Positions 24,446 to 34,924 are shown, counted from the first letter of the stretch. The stretch: 47,280 bases of DNA from Allofournierella_A excrementavium (GCA_019120375.1 DWVE01000072.1:1-47280), one strand, 5' to 3'. Numbers and translations: made by a program. The notes: generated by a model from the letters alone, not told the origin.

Positions 24446-25032
24446 CACAGGACCCCCTTGGTGGAGGGCACCTCCCCCGCGGCGGCGGGGTCGATGGCCA
24501 CGGCGGCGCGCAGGCTGCGGGCCAGGCTCTTGAAGGCCCCCTCGATGATGTGGTGGCTGTTGCCCCCCGCCAGCTGCTTGATGTGCAGGGTCAGGTCGGC
24601 CCGGCGGGCAAAGGCGGCAAAGAATTCCCCGACCAGCTGGGTGTCGAAGGCGCCCACCTTCTCGGTGGGGATGGCCAGGTCATAACACAGGAGGCCCCGG
24701 CCCGAGAGGTCCACCGCCGTGAGGATGAGGGCCTCGTCCATGGGCAGGATGGTGCTGCCGTAGCGGGTGACGCCCCGCTTTTCCCCCAGGGCCCGGGCGA
24801 AGGCGTCGCCCAGGGTGATGCCCACGTCCTCCACCGTGTGGTGGTCGTCCACCCAGGTGTCGCCCTTGGCCTGCACCGTCAGGTCAAAGCGTCCGTGGCG
24901 GGCAAACAGGGTGAGCATGTGGTCCAGAAAACCGCAGCCGGTGGAAATTTCGCTTTTGCCGGCGCCGTCCAGGTCCAAAACGACGGTCACGTCGGTCTCG
25001 CCGGTGGTGCGGCGCAGCTTTGCGGTGCGCAT
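24445..25032 (-). CDS. hisB: Imidazoleglycerol-phosphate dehydratase
   Basis: 195 residues, the monofunctional form. Both His-rich metal motifs are visible: DDHHTVEDVGI and GNSHHIIEGAFKSLA. It dehydrates IGP to imidazole acetol phosphate. It starts 3 nt after the hisC stop, with GAGGAG upstream. Confidence 0.97.
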   Translation of the reverse strand: MRTAKLRRTTGETDVTVVLDLDGAGKSEISTGCGFLDHMLTLFARHGRFDLTVQAKGDTWVDDHHTVEDVGITLGDAFARALGEKRGVTRYGSTILPMDEALILTAVDLSGRGLLCYDLAIPTEKVGAFDTQLVGEFFAAFARRADLTLHIKQLAGGNSHHIIEGAFKSLARSLRAAVAIDPAAAGEVPSTKGVL

Positions 25033-25035
25033 GGT

Positions 25036-26100
25036 TCATCTCTCCTCTCGAATGTCGTCCAGAGCCGCCAGGAACACGTTCATCTGCTCCGGGGTGCCGA
25101 TGGTCACCCGCACGAAGGGGCGCAGGCGGGGCTTATCCCACCAGCGCACCAGCACCCCCCGGACCTTGAGGGCCCGGTAGAGTTCGCCCCCATCCAGCCC
25201 CGGGCAGGAGGTGAACAGGAAGTTCGCCAGACTGGGCAGGGTGACAAAGCCCCGCCGGTCCAGCTGCTCTTTGGTGTAGGCACGGGTCTCCATGATACGG
25301 CGGCAGTTGCCCATATAATAGTCGTCGCCGGCGATGGCCGCCGCCCCGGCGGCCAGGGTCAGGCTGTTGATGTTGTAAGGATTGGTGGAACAGCGGATGG
25401 TCTCCAGGTCCGCAATGAGCGCCGGCTGGGCCAGGGCGAACCCCAGCCGCGCCCCTGCCATCGAGCGGGACTTGGAGAAGGTCATGCACACCACCAGATT
25501 GTCGTATTTTTCCACCAGCTTCGCGCAGCTTTCGGCCCCGAAGTCCACATAGGCCTCGTCCACCACCACCACGCTGTTTGGGTTATGGCGCAGGACATTC
25601 TCCACCTGCTCCGGGCGGATGACAAGGCCGGTGGGGGCGTTGGGGTTGGCGAAGACGATGAGCCGGTCCAGGCCGTAATAGTCCTCGGGGCACAAGGTGA
25701 AGTCCTCCTTCAGGGGCACTTCCAGAAGGGGCAGGCCGTGGAGGGCGGCGAACACCGGGTAAAAGCCGTAGCTGATGTCCGGGCAGGCGGCCCCTTTTTC
25801 CGGCGAGGCGAAGGCGGTGAAGGCGAAGTTCAAAATTTCGTCCGAGCCGTTGCCCAGCAGCACCTTCTCCGGTGAAAGGCCGTAGCGGTCGGCCAGGGCG
25901 CGGCGCAGTTCCAGACCCGCCGGGTCGGGGTAGAGGTTGAGCCGCCGCACGGCAGCGGGGCTCACCGCCCGTTCCACCGCCGGGCAGGGCGGGTAGGGGG
26001 ATTCGTTGGTGTTCAGCTTCACATACTCCATCTCCCGGGGCTGTTCGCCGGGGACGTAGGCCTCCAGGGAGGCGAGGCGGGGGGCTAAAAATCTGCTCAT
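25036..26100 (-). CDS. hisC: Histidinol-phosphate aminotransferase
   Basis: 354 residues, a fold-type I PLP enzyme. NTNESPYPP, LGNGSDEIL, ANPNAPTG, VDEAYVDF and the PLP lysine in TFSKSRSMAGARLG are all present. It converts imidazole acetol phosphate to histidinol phosphate. The ATG at 26100 lies 16 nt after the hisD stop. Confidence 0.95.
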   Translation of the reverse strand: MSRFLAPRLASLEAYVPGEQPREMEYVKLNTNESPYPPCPAVERAVSPAAVRRLNLYPDPAGLELRRALADRYGLSPEKVLLGNGSDEILNFAFTAFASPEKGAACPDISYGFYPVFAALHGLPLLEVPLKEDFTLCPEDYYGLDRLIVFANPNAPTGLVIRPEQVENVLRHNPNSVVVVDEAYVDFGAESCAKLVEKYDNLVVCMTFSKSRSMAGARLGFALAQPALIADLETIRCSTNPYNINSLTLAAGAAAIAGDDYYMGNCRRIMETRAYTKEQLDRRGFVTLPSLANFLFTSCPGLDGGELYRALKVRGVLVRWWDKPRLRPFVRVTIGTPEQMNVFLAALDDIREER

Positions 26101-26116
26101 GGTGTGCCTTTCTGTT

Positions 26117-27390
<1,274 letters not shown>

Positions 27391-27394
<4 letters not shown>

Positions 27395-28038
27395 GCCTGT
27401 TCCTCCTTTTGGGCCGCGGCGTTTTCGGCCAGCAGCCGGGCCATGCGCCGGATGGCGTCGTTTTTGAACTTCCAGCTCACCTTGTTGGCGATGAGGCGGG
27501 CGCTCACCGGAACGATCTCGGCCTTCACCTCAAGGCCGTTCTCCGCCAGGGTGCGGCCCGTCTCCACGATGTCCACGATGACGTCCGAAAGCCCCAGCAG
27601 CGGGGCCAGCTCGATGGAGCCGTTGAGTTTTATCACGTCGATGTCCCGGCTGAGGGAAGCGTAGTAGCCCCGGGCGATGCGGGGGAATTTGGTGGCCACC
27701 CGCAGGGTGCGGGCCCCGTCGTCGTGAAAGTCGGCCTTGGCCGCCACGCACATGCGGCACTTACCCACGCCCAGGTCCGCCAGTTCATAGACGTCCGGCC
27801 GGTATTCCAGCAGGATGTCCTTGCCCGCCACCCCCACGTCGGCGGCCCCCCGCTCCACATAGATGGAGACGTCCGAGGGCTTGACCCAGAAGTAGCGCAC
27901 CCCGGCTTCGGGGTTTTCGAACACCAGCTTGCGGTTTTCCTCCTCGATGGAGGGGCAGGCGTAGCCCGCCGCCTTGAAGCTGCGGTAGACCGTTTCGCCC
28001 AGGCGGCCCTTGGGCAGGGCGATGTTCACCATGTTCAT
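27391..28038 (-). CDS. hisG: ATP phosphoribosyltransferase, short-form catalytic subunit
   Basis: 215 residues, i.e. the short HisG that lacks the C-terminal regulatory domain and needs HisZ. It starts MNMVNIALPKGRLGE; the PRPP loop is DIVETGRTLAENGL. It commits ATP and PRPP to histidine synthesis. The start overlaps the hisZ stop by 4 nt. Confidence 0.97.
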
Positions 28039-29132
28039 TCGCCGCCCCCCTCCTTTCGCAGGTCCAGCAGGCGCTTGTAGCCCGCCTCCGGCTTCTGCCG
28101 CTCGGCCCGCACTGTCTGCCCCGCGGCCACCAGCGCGTCGGTCTCGGCGGCGACCCTCGCCGCGCTCACCGAGTCGTCGTAGAGCACCAGCACGTCCACC
28201 TCGTCCTGGGCGGGGGCGCCGAAGCGCTCCAGCTGGTCCAGATAGACGGCAAAGCCGATGGCCCCGCCCTGCCGGCCCATGCGGTGGAGCAGGTGGTCGT
28301 AGCGCCCGCCCGCCAGCACGCCGGCGGCAAGGCCGGGCACAAAGCCCCGGAAGATGACGCCGCTGTAATAGTTCATGTCGTTGGCGATGGAAAAATCCAG
28401 CCGCAGGTGCTCCGCAAGGCCCCGCTGTTCCATCAGCGCGCAGAGTTCTTTCAGCTCCCGCAGGGCGGTGGCCATCCGCTCGTTTTCCGCCAGGGGTTCC
28501 AGCGCCGCCAGCGCCGGGGCGGGCCTGTCGTAGAGAAGGGCCAGCCGGCTCAGGGTCTGCGCCGCTTTTTCGGGCAGCAGCCCCTCGGCGGCAAGACGCT
28601 CCAGCGCGGGGGTGTTCTTCGCCCCCATGGCCGCCAGCGCCCGGCGGCGGGTCTCGTCGGGCAGGTCCAGCCCTTCCAGCAGCCCCGCCACAAAACCCTG
28701 GTGGCTCACGTCCAGCAGGTATTCCGGGCTGATGACCGCGAGGCTCTTTGCCGCCAGCATCAGCACCTCGCCCTCGGCGGCGGCGTCCAGGCTGCCGATG
28801 CACTCAAGGCCCGTCTGGGGTATCTCCCGGAAGCCCCCGGCGGTGGCGGAGGGCCGGTAGACGTTCTCGCTGTAATACACCTTCTGCAGCCCCGGCCCGC
28901 CGCGCCCGTTCTTTAGAATAGAGAGGGTCACGTCCGGCTTCAGGGCCATCAGCTTGCCGTCCAGGTCGGTGAAGGTGAGGATGTTCTCGCTGAGCAGAAA
29001 GCTTTTGTTGCGCACATAGAGGTCGTATTCCTCAAACTTGCTCATCTTGTACGGCTGGTAGCCGTAACTGCGGTAAAGCCCCCGCAGCCGGAAGGCCGTC
29101 TCCTCGTTTTTCTGCAAAAGGCCGCTGTTCAT
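28035..29132 (-). CDS. hisZ: ATP phosphoribosyltransferase regulatory subunit
   Basis: 365 residues resembling a histidyl-tRNA synthetase catalytic core without aminoacylation function. KMSKFEEYDLY, FTDLDGKLMALKPDVT, YYSENVYR and the C-terminal GGRYDHLLHRMG are characteristic. It binds the short HisG and confers histidine feedback. I chose the ATG at 29132; a longer open frame reaches 29204 but would cover the operon promoter. First gene of the operon. Confidence 0.95.
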   Translation of the reverse strand: MNSGLLQKNEETAFRLRGLYRSYGYQPYKMSKFEEYDLYVRNKSFLLSENILTFTDLDGKLMALKPDVTLSILKNGRGGPGLQKVYYSENVYRPSATAGGFREIPQTGLECIGSLDAAAEGEVLMLAAKSLAVISPEYLLDVSHQGFVAGLLEGLDLPDETRRRALAAMGAKNTPALERLAAEGLLPEKAAQTLSRLALLYDRPAPALAALEPLAENERMATALRELKELCALMEQRGLAEHLRLDFSIANDMNYYSGVIFRGFVPGLAAGVLAGGRYDHLLHRMGRQGGAIGFAVYLDQLERFGAPAQDEVDVLVLYDDSVSAARVAAETDALVAAGQTVRAERQKPEAGYKRLLDLRKEGGGE

Positions 29133-29189
29133 GCCGGGCTCCCCTCCCCTTTTGCCCGCCGGGCGGGCAGTTCGCTTTAGTATGATAAC

Positions 29190-29218
29190 ATAATAAAGCA
29201 ACAATGGGGCAATGTCAA
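29190..29218 (-). promoter_or_regulatory. Strong sigma-A-type promoter of the histidine operon
   Basis: On the minus strand TTGACA (29213-29218), a 17-nt spacer and TATTAT (29190-29195), about 55-60 nt from the hisZ start. No T-box or attenuator structure is visible in this short leader; only a CCCGCCGGGCGGG stem at about 29156-29168. Confidence 0.8.
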
Positions 29219-29232
29219 GGAAATTTCTTGTG

Positions 29233-29270
29233 AAAAAAAGCCGCCCTGTGAGCGGTGCTCACAGGGCGGC
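29233..29270 (-). terminator. Terminator of the TPR/SUFU-like gene
   Basis: A 14-bp perfect stem (29240-29253 with 29257-29270), 3-nt loop, then seven T residues on the minus strand. It insulates the his promoter. Confidence 0.95.
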
Positions 29271-29283
29271 AGAAAAGATTTTA

Positions 29284-32200
29284 TTAGAGGGTCAGCCGAA
29301 CGGGCCGCCGCCCGGCAAGGGCCAGGGCCAGACGGTCACGGTCGGCAAGGGTGGTTTTCGGCGGAACATCGGGCAGAGTGAACTCCACCCAGCCGAGGCC
29401 CAGGGCGGCGGGCACCGCGCCGTACTGCTGGTACCACCGGCGGGCCAGCGCGGCAAGGCGGGGGCCGCTCTCGCCCAAAGGCAGCTTTTCAAAGACCTCC
29501 CAGGGGGCCGACGCGGGCACCCGGGCCAGCACCACCGGGCGGGTGAGGCCGTCCTCGCCCCAGAGGCGGGCAAAGGGCTTGGTGCCGGCCGCGGGCTCCT
29601 GCGGCAGGGGCAGGTCCCGCAGGCTCTGCCACAGGCCGTCTTCCGCCGCCAGAAACAGGGGGATGTAGCCGTCCCGGATGGCCTGCCGCCGGGTGTAGCC
29701 GAAGTCCGCCAGCAGGGGGTCAGGGTCCTTCATGGGCGGGAAGTAGCAGTTCTCCCCTTCCAGCTGTTCCATCAGGGCGGCGGCCGCCTCGGGGGGCTGG
29801 CCGTCCCCCGGGATGTCCTGGGCCAGCCAGCTGGCGCGGCGGCGGTCCATCAGCGCGGCCATGCCCTGATAGTAGTCCTCGTTGAAGGGCACGAAGAGAT
29901 AGGCCTCGTCCTGGAACTCGTCGGACTGGTAGCGCACCGGCCCGAAATGGTCCAGAGACCAGTTGTCGATGTCGCTGGGGAAGGAGGGCGCTTCGTTTTC
30001 TCCATAATAATAGGAAGCGAAGGCCTGCCCCTCCTCGCTGAACAGGTTCGACCACAGCTTGCCGCCCAGCGCGTCCCGGACGAAGGGCCGCAGGTCGGTG
30101 CCCGCGCCGTCCTGCCGGACGGCCCCCGCCAGCGCGCCGTGCTGGGCCAGGAACTCCCCGCTCATCAGGCCCCGCTCGATGCACCAGCGCAAATAGATGG
30201 CCATATGGTCATAAACGGCGATGGGCTCCACCGCCAGATGCTTCCGGCGCAGGCTCTGCAGATGCCATTCGGCGTTGTCCAGCAGAAAGGCGTCGGCGGG
30301 CTGTTCTTCCAGCGCAGCGCAGGACCGGTCGGGCATCACCACGAAGCTGACGCCGTTCATGTGGTCCAGCAGGGCCTCGGCGCCATTTTCCTGCTTGTAC
30401 TCCATCTCCGCCCGGTAGAGGGGGATGACCTGATAGATGTTGATCTCGTCCCCGTCGGGCAGGGGGCAGACGTCGCCGCCGGGCAGCGCCCCCTGCAGGC
30501 CCACCAGCAGCGCGGCGCACAGGCCGGTGTCCGGGGCGTAGGGCTCCTGATTGTCCACCGTGTGGCCCCAGCCCAGCCAGGTGTTGCAGGCGCCAGGCAG
30601 CCGCGCCAGGCTTTTCAGCAGCCGCAGCGGCCAGTACCAGCGCTCGTCCTGCAAGGACTCCTGATCCAGCTTCCAGTAATCGGGCAGGGCGATGGCCAGC
30701 TCCGCCCGCTCCAGCCGGTGCTCGGCCAGCTCGGGAGGCACGTTCATCCGCCGCGCGCCCATGCCCATGGTGATGATGGTGTAGAAGTTGCGGTCGTCAT
30801 CCGGCGGCACGACGCACAGGTCCACGTGGATGTCCGGCGAGACCAGCTCGTGCAGCACCTGGTCGAAGGGCCCCACATGGCGGCGGATATGCTCCTCCAC
30901 CAGCTCCATCTGGTGCTCGGTGTAGACCCACTGGGGCGTGGGTTCTTCCTCATCTTCCGGCTGCTCCGGCCGGTTCATCCACTCGCAGGAGACGGCATTG
31001 CCCGCCTCGTCCAGAACGGTCTGGAAGCGGCCGTCGGTGTTGCCCTTGGTGTGGCCCAGCAGCCGCACGCTGCGGTCCAGCCCGAAGAGCACCGTTTCCA
31101 GCCTGCCCGGTTTGCCCTCCGGGTCGGTGAGGTCCAGCCATTCGCCGCTGTCCAGCCGGTCCCGCTGGCAGCGCAGCCAGTCCCGCCCCAGCTTGGAGAG
31201 GCCCGCCTCGTTCATCAGGAACAGCACGTCCAGCCGGCGGCCCCGCACCGTGCGGTGGAAGGAGCAGTAGGGGGCGTTGGGGGTGTAGTCCTCTTCGTCG
31301 GGGGCGAACAGTTCAAAGAAAGCCTCCCGGCCCGCCTTGTCCAGCACGATGCAGGAGATGGCCTGCAGCTTGGCCGCCGCACCCTCGTCCTGCCCGGCCT
31401 GCAGCTTCTGGTCGAAGTCCGGGTCGATCCAGTGGTTCTCCATCTGTTCCAGCGTCGCGCCCGCCTCGATCTCCCGGCGCAGGGTGAGGAACTCGTAGTC
31501 GCCGGGCACAAGTTCAAGGCCCTGTTCCACCGCCGCCAGGGCAGCCTCCTTCTCGCCGAAGTGGCTGCGGAGTTTGGCCGTCAACAGCCAGGCCCAGGGG
31601 TAGTCCGGTTCCTCCACGGTGCCCTGCTCGGCGTACTTTCGCGCCTCTTCCAGCCGCCCGCAGTACATCAGCGAGGCGGCGTAGCGGTAGTACCAGGTGC
31701 CGCAGCCCTTGGCCGCCGGCTCGGAGTCGGGCATCCACTGGGAGGCCCGGTAGTAGTATTCGTACTCATCCACGTTCAGGCAGGCGTAGGCGTACCACAG
31801 GGCGATCTGCAGGTCCCGCCGGGCCTGACGCTCGGTGAAGCGGCCTTCCTTCTTACCCTTTTCGATGAAGTCGGTGAGGTATTGCAGCACCTGATAGAAG
31901 TAGCCGCTGCTGGCCTCCAGATAGCTCTCCATGGTCTCGATGTCCTGGGGGGAGAGCAGCGAGCCGGTCTCGGGGTGCACCTCGGGCTCCTTTTCGTCCT
32001 CGGCGTTCCACAGGCGCACGGTGCCCACGTCCCGCCGGAAGGAGTGGAAGGACCCCCAGGCAAGGCCGGAGGCGGCGAAGAAGGCCGCCGCCGCGTCCAG
32101 CACGGCGGGCAGGTCCCAGGCGATGAGGTCCAGATAGCCGCAGAACAGGCCCATGGCCCCGCCCAGCAGGGTCACCTTCTCTTCGCCCAGGGCGGCCAGG

Positions 32201-33210
32201 GTCTCTTCCAGCTGCCCGCGCAGGGCAAAGGCCTGCTGTCCCCGCTCCTCGGGCGAAACGCCCTCCAGCGGCCAGCAGATGAAGCCCGCCGCCGCGCCGT
32301 CGTCGTGGAGCAGGTCCACCGCGGCGCTCTCCCCCGCCAGATACTGGCGCACCAGCGCCGGGCAGCGGGTGGAGCCGGCGATGACGTCCAGCCGCCAGTC
32401 GGCGTCCGGGTCCTCGTTGGGTTCCAGGTGATAGGTGACGTAGCTGTTTTCCAGGCAGGGGGCGGGGTCCGCCGTTTCGCCCTGTTCCGGCGCGTCGGGC
32501 ACATCCTCCATGGAGGCGAGGTCCACCAGCACCTTCCAGTGCCGGGCCAGCGGCGGGGGCGTTTGACGGACAAACCGGATCAGCTGGAACAGCCGCGCCC
32601 GGTCGCCCTCGGGGGAGAGGATGAGCTCATACCCTTCGCCCCGGCGCAGGGAGAAGCAGGGCTGGACAAAGGCGCAGCACAGCGCGCCCTCCGTCAGTGC
32701 CCGGGCCTCGTTCTGCTCCCCCGCGTCCAGCAGGCGGCGCACTTGCTCCTCCCGGCGGGCGAACTCCGCCCAGGCCTCAATGACCCGGCGCTGGAAGGGC
32801 CGTTCGAACCGGGGCAGGGTGAGCCGGCGGCGGCAGTCGTCGATGAGCTGGCGCACATCTTCCCGGCTGTTGAGCTTGGGCGAATCGCCGGGGTGCAGTT
32901 CCAGCGCCCGCTCCAGATAGCCGAGGGCCGCGCCCTCCCGGTCAAGATAATAGCAGGCGTAGCCCATGCGGAAATTCCAGCTGTAAGGGTCAGGGCAGTC
33001 GGACTCGTGGGCGGCCATCAGCCGGATGGCCCGCCGCAGCAGCTCACGGCCTTCCGGCTCGGCGGGCTGGGCCAGATTGTTGTAGGCCCGGGCCAGTTCC
33101 ATATCGGTGGCGGCGGTGCGCTGCTCTTCGGGCAGCGCTTCCAGCGCCTGGACGATCTTCTCGTGTTCCTCCGCCTCATGCCACAGGCGGCACTGTTCCA
33201 AAAGGTCCAT
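29284..33210 (-). CDS. Very large TPR protein with suppressor-of-fused-like domain
   Basis: 1308 residues, no signal peptide or membrane segments, so cytoplasmic. The N-terminus has helical TPR-type repeats (CRLWHEAEEHEKIVQALEAL, AYNNLAQPAEPEGRELLRRA, then GALGYLERALELHPGD-like), with further repeats in the middle (SLMYCGRLEEARKYAEQGTV, WLLTAKLRSHFGEKEAALAA). In the C-terminal half, around residues 830-980, a stretch reads FYTIITMGMGARRMNVPPEL, ELAIALPDYWKL, WPLRLLKSLARLPGACNTWLGWGHTVDN, matching the suppressor-of-fused (SUFU) domain. The remaining parts I do not recognise. Bacterial SUFU proteins are often predicted immunity or scaffold proteins; no toxin gene is adjacent. AGGAGG lies 11 nt before the ATG at 33210. 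Confidence 0.75.
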   Translation of the reverse strand: MDLLEQCRLWHEAEEHEKIVQALEALPEEQRTAATDMELARAYNNLAQPAEPEGRELLRRAIRLMAAHESDCPDPYSWNFRMGYACYYLDREGAALGYLERALELHPGDSPKLNSREDVRQLIDDCRRRLTLPRFERPFQRRVIEAWAEFARREEQVRRLLDAGEQNEARALTEGALCCAFVQPCFSLRRGEGYELILSPEGDRARLFQLIRFVRQTPPPLARHWKVLVDLASMEDVPDAPEQGETADPAPCLENSYVTYHLEPNEDPDADWRLDVIAGSTRCPALVRQYLAGESAAVDLLHDDGAAAGFICWPLEGVSPEERGQQAFALRGQLEETLAALGEEKVTLLGGAMGLFCGYLDLIAWDLPAVLDAAAAFFAASGLAWGSFHSFRRDVGTVRLWNAEDEKEPEVHPETGSLLSPQDIETMESYLEASSGYFYQVLQYLTDFIEKGKKEGRFTERQARRDLQIALWYAYACLNVDEYEYYYRASQWMPDSEPAAKGCGTWYYRYAASLMYCGRLEEARKYAEQGTVEEPDYPWAWLLTAKLRSHFGEKEAALAAVEQGLELVPGDYEFLTLRREIEAGATLEQMENHWIDPDFDQKLQAGQDEGAAAKLQAISCIVLDKAGREAFFELFAPDEEDYTPNAPYCSFHRTVRGRRLDVLFLMNEAGLSKLGRDWLRCQRDRLDSGEWLDLTDPEGKPGRLETVLFGLDRSVRLLGHTKGNTDGRFQTVLDEAGNAVSCEWMNRPEQPEDEEEPTPQWVYTEHQMELVEEHIRRHVGPFDQVLHELVSPDIHVDLCVVPPDDDRNFYTIITMGMGARRMNVPPELAEHRLERAELAIALPDYWKLDQESLQDERWYWPLRLLKSLARLPGACNTWLGWGHTVDNQEPYAPDTGLCAALLVGLQGALPGGDVCPLPDGDEINIYQVIPLYRAEMEYKQENGAEALLDHMNGVSFVVMPDRSCAALEEQPADAFLLDNAEWHLQSLRRKHLAVEPIAVYDHMAIYLRWCIERGLMSGEFLAQHGALAGAVRQDGAGTDLRPFVRDALGGKLWSNLFSEEGQAFASYYYGENEAPSFPSDIDNWSLDHFGPVRYQSDEFQDEAYLFVPFNEDYYQGMAALMDRRRASWLAQDIPGDGQPPEAAAALMEQLEGENCYFPPMKDPDPLLADFGYTRRQAIRDGYIPLFLAAEDGLWQSLRDLPLPQEPAAGTKPFARLWGEDGLTRPVVLARVPASAPWEVFEKLPLGESGPRLAALARRWYQQYGAVPAALGLGWVEFTLPDVPPKTTLADRDRLALALAGRRPVRLTL

Positions 33211-33257
33211 GGGGGTGCGGTCCTCCTTTTTTGCCCGCAGCGGGGCGTGTATTCTGA

Positions 33258-33291
33258 TTTCGATTATATCGAAAGCGGCGGCAAAACACAA
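33258..33291 (-). promoter_or_regulatory. Promoter of the TPR/SUFU gene with palindrome over the -10 box
   Basis: On the minus strand TTGTGT (33286-33291), a 17-nt spacer and TATAAT (33263-33268). The -10 is embedded in an inverted repeat TTTCGAT-TAT-ATCGAAA (33258-33274), an operator-like placement. Confidence 0.6.
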
Positions 33292-33366
33292 TGGAGCAAA
33301 AAGACAAATTTTTTCGATTGTTTTTATTTTGCGGCGCACGCCGGCCCTTTGCCCGGTTTGACAACA

Positions 33367-33404
33367 GAAAAAGCCCCGGAACCAAACGGTTCCGGGGCTT
33401 TTGA
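33367..33404. terminator. Terminator, probably the original rpsI terminator
   Basis: A 13-bp perfect stem (33371-33383 with 33388-33400), AAAC loop, flanked by A and T runs so that it can work in both directions. It lies 22 nt beyond the stop codon of the rpsI tail on the minus strand, where the ribosomal operon would have ended. Confidence 0.9.
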
Positions 33405-33421
33405 AGCAAAGGGTTCTGAAA

Positions 33422-33469
33422 TCAGCGCTTGCTGAACTGGGGAGCCCGACGGGCAGCCTTCAGACCGTA
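33422..33469 (-). other. Attachment site: duplicated 3' end of rpsI (ribosomal protein S9)
   Basis: The minus strand encodes YGLKAARRAPQFSKR followed by a stop, which is the near-invariant C-terminus of ribosomal protein S9. Immediately upstream the frame loses any S9 similarity (TVRQ instead of the basic ERKK), and no other part of S9 is present. A transcription terminator follows. An isolated gene tail next to a tyrosine integrase is the usual footprint of site-specific integration into the 3' end of a conserved gene; the complete rpsI is expected at the other end of the element, beyond the window. Confidence 0.8.
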
Positions 33470-33569
33470 CTGGCGTACAGTTTAGCGCCGGTTTTCCTTG
33501 ATTTTATGGGCTTTTTGGCCTCTGCCCTCAAATGTTGCCCCAGTATTTAATCATAAAAATGGGGGCATT

Positions 33570-34781
33570 TTAGACACCAACAGATGGAGCAAATGCAGCA
33601 TTTACAACACTCAGAAGTTCCTCCGGTTTATTATACTTCACCTGCGCGTAAATGTCCATAGTCGTCTTACTGTTTTCATGCCCGGCAAGATATTGAACAG
33701 TTTTTGGGTCAATGCCTGCATACAGCAGGTTAGTAATATAGGTATGACGAAGTTGATGTGGGGTTACATCAAAGTCAATGGCATACACTAACTTCGGGTT
33801 ATTTTTCTGATGACTGCCAGGGGTAGGCGTTACCGTACACTTCACGCACTGGCCATTTACATACTTATAATAGTTATGGGGTTTCGTAGAGCGAACGGTT
33901 ACATATTTCCATACCCGCTGAAACTGCGAAGATGAAAGAGGATTTCCATTTCTGTCAGCAACCACATATTCCGATTCGGTTTTCTCTTTCACTTCCCGCA
34001 AGCAGTCTGTCAAACACTTTGGGATCGGAATATCTCTCCGAGCCGCCTTCGTTTTCAGCGTTGTGGAAATCACCGGCCTGTTATTTTCTGAGCGCCATGC
34101 TCTCCGTACAGAGATGTACGGCGTAGGAACATCCAGAAATACGCAGTCCCATTGCAGTCCCAAAATTTCTTCGCGCCGCAGACCGGAATATAAAGCGATC
34201 ATTATAAAGGTATAGGGTGGAAGTCCTCGGACAGTATCTAAAAGCAGCTTCACTTGCTCATCCGTCAAGGCATTTATCTTTTTCCCCGGTTTTCCCCCTT
34301 TGGCCGAGAGTCCCTCACAGGGATTATATTCAAGTAACTGGCTTCGCACTGCCGAATAAAAGACACATTTCAGGAGCATATTTACCTTACTATACAATCC
34401 AGCAGATTTTGAAGCCAATGGAATCATCGCAAGCCGAATATCGTCTGCAGTCACATCCTCAAGATACATATCGCCTAAAGGTTTGACAATATAGTTGTTC
34501 ATGGTCTGGGTATATCCTCTCAACGTGCCGGAAGATACCTTTGCCGACTGCATAAGCAGCCACTTCTCGCAATACTCTGCCACCGTTGGATGTTTTCTGC
34601 GGAAAACCGCCTCCTCTACCTGGCGTCGGGCCTCCATCTCCTTTAGTTGGAGTTCCTCGCAGGTTTCAGCATACAAGTCCACTCTCTTTCCATCGGCATC
34701 GGTGATCCGAGTCCTGTAATATTGAATACCCCTCCACATGGTAGTGCCATACCGGGGAACATTTTCTTGTTTTTTCGCCAT
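33570..34781 (-). CDS. Tyrosine-type site-specific integrase
   Basis: 403 residues. The N-terminal arm and SAM-like core-binding region cover about residues 1-165 (PTVAEYCEKWLLM, SGTLRGYTQTMNNYI), followed by the catalytic domain. Active-site residues: Arg in YSGLRREEILGLQW, the HxxR box in TPHQLRHTYITN, His in LAGHENSKTTMD and the nucleophile Tyr in MDIYAQVKY. It resembles integrases of Gram-positive integrative elements and prophages. It lies about 100 nt inside the rpsI tail and is transcribed toward it, the standard int-att arrangement. Its base composition is distinctly more AT-rich than the flanking chromosome. Confidence 0.95.
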   Translation of the reverse strand: MAKKQENVPRYGTTMWRGIQYYRTRITDADGKRVDLYAETCEELQLKEMEARRQVEEAVFRRKHPTVAEYCEKWLLMQSAKVSSGTLRGYTQTMNNYIVKPLGDMYLEDVTADDIRLAMIPLASKSAGLYSKVNMLLKCVFYSAVRSQLLEYNPCEGLSAKGGKPGKKINALTDEQVKLLLDTVRGLPPYTFIMIALYSGLRREEILGLQWDCVFLDVPTPYISVRRAWRSENNRPVISTTLKTKAARRDIPIPKCLTDCLREVKEKTESEYVVADRNGNPLSSSQFQRVWKYVTVRSTKPHNYYKYVNGQCVKCTVTPTPGSHQKNNPKLVYAIDFDVTPHQLRHTYITNLLYAGIDPKTVQYLAGHENSKTTMDIYAQVKYNKPEELLSVVNAAFAPSVGV

Positions 34782-34872
34782 GATTTCAGTTCCTTTCTAT
34801 TTAATATGTATTTCAGCGCCGATACCTTCTTTATACTGAAAAACCATGGCTCTATCAAAGGTGCGATTCTGG

Positions 34873-34907
34873 AAAACGCAAAGGACGGGGAACACTCCCC
34901 GCCCTTT
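34873..34907 (-). terminator. Terminator downstream of the integrase remnant
   Basis: A 12-bp stem with one mismatch (34880-34891 with 34896-34907) followed on the minus strand by GCGTTTT. It lies just beyond the stop codon of the integrase remnant and upstream of the intact integrase. Confidence 0.7.
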
Positions 34908-34924
34908 GTGCGTTTTCTGTCTGA

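Noticed and set aside
29212..33435. Very long open frame on the plus strand opposite the TPR/SUFU gene
   Set aside because: It lacks a ribosome site and any recognisable family, is His/Gly/Gln/Val-rich as expected from reading a GC-rich gene backwards, and crosses a terminator and the his promoter region.
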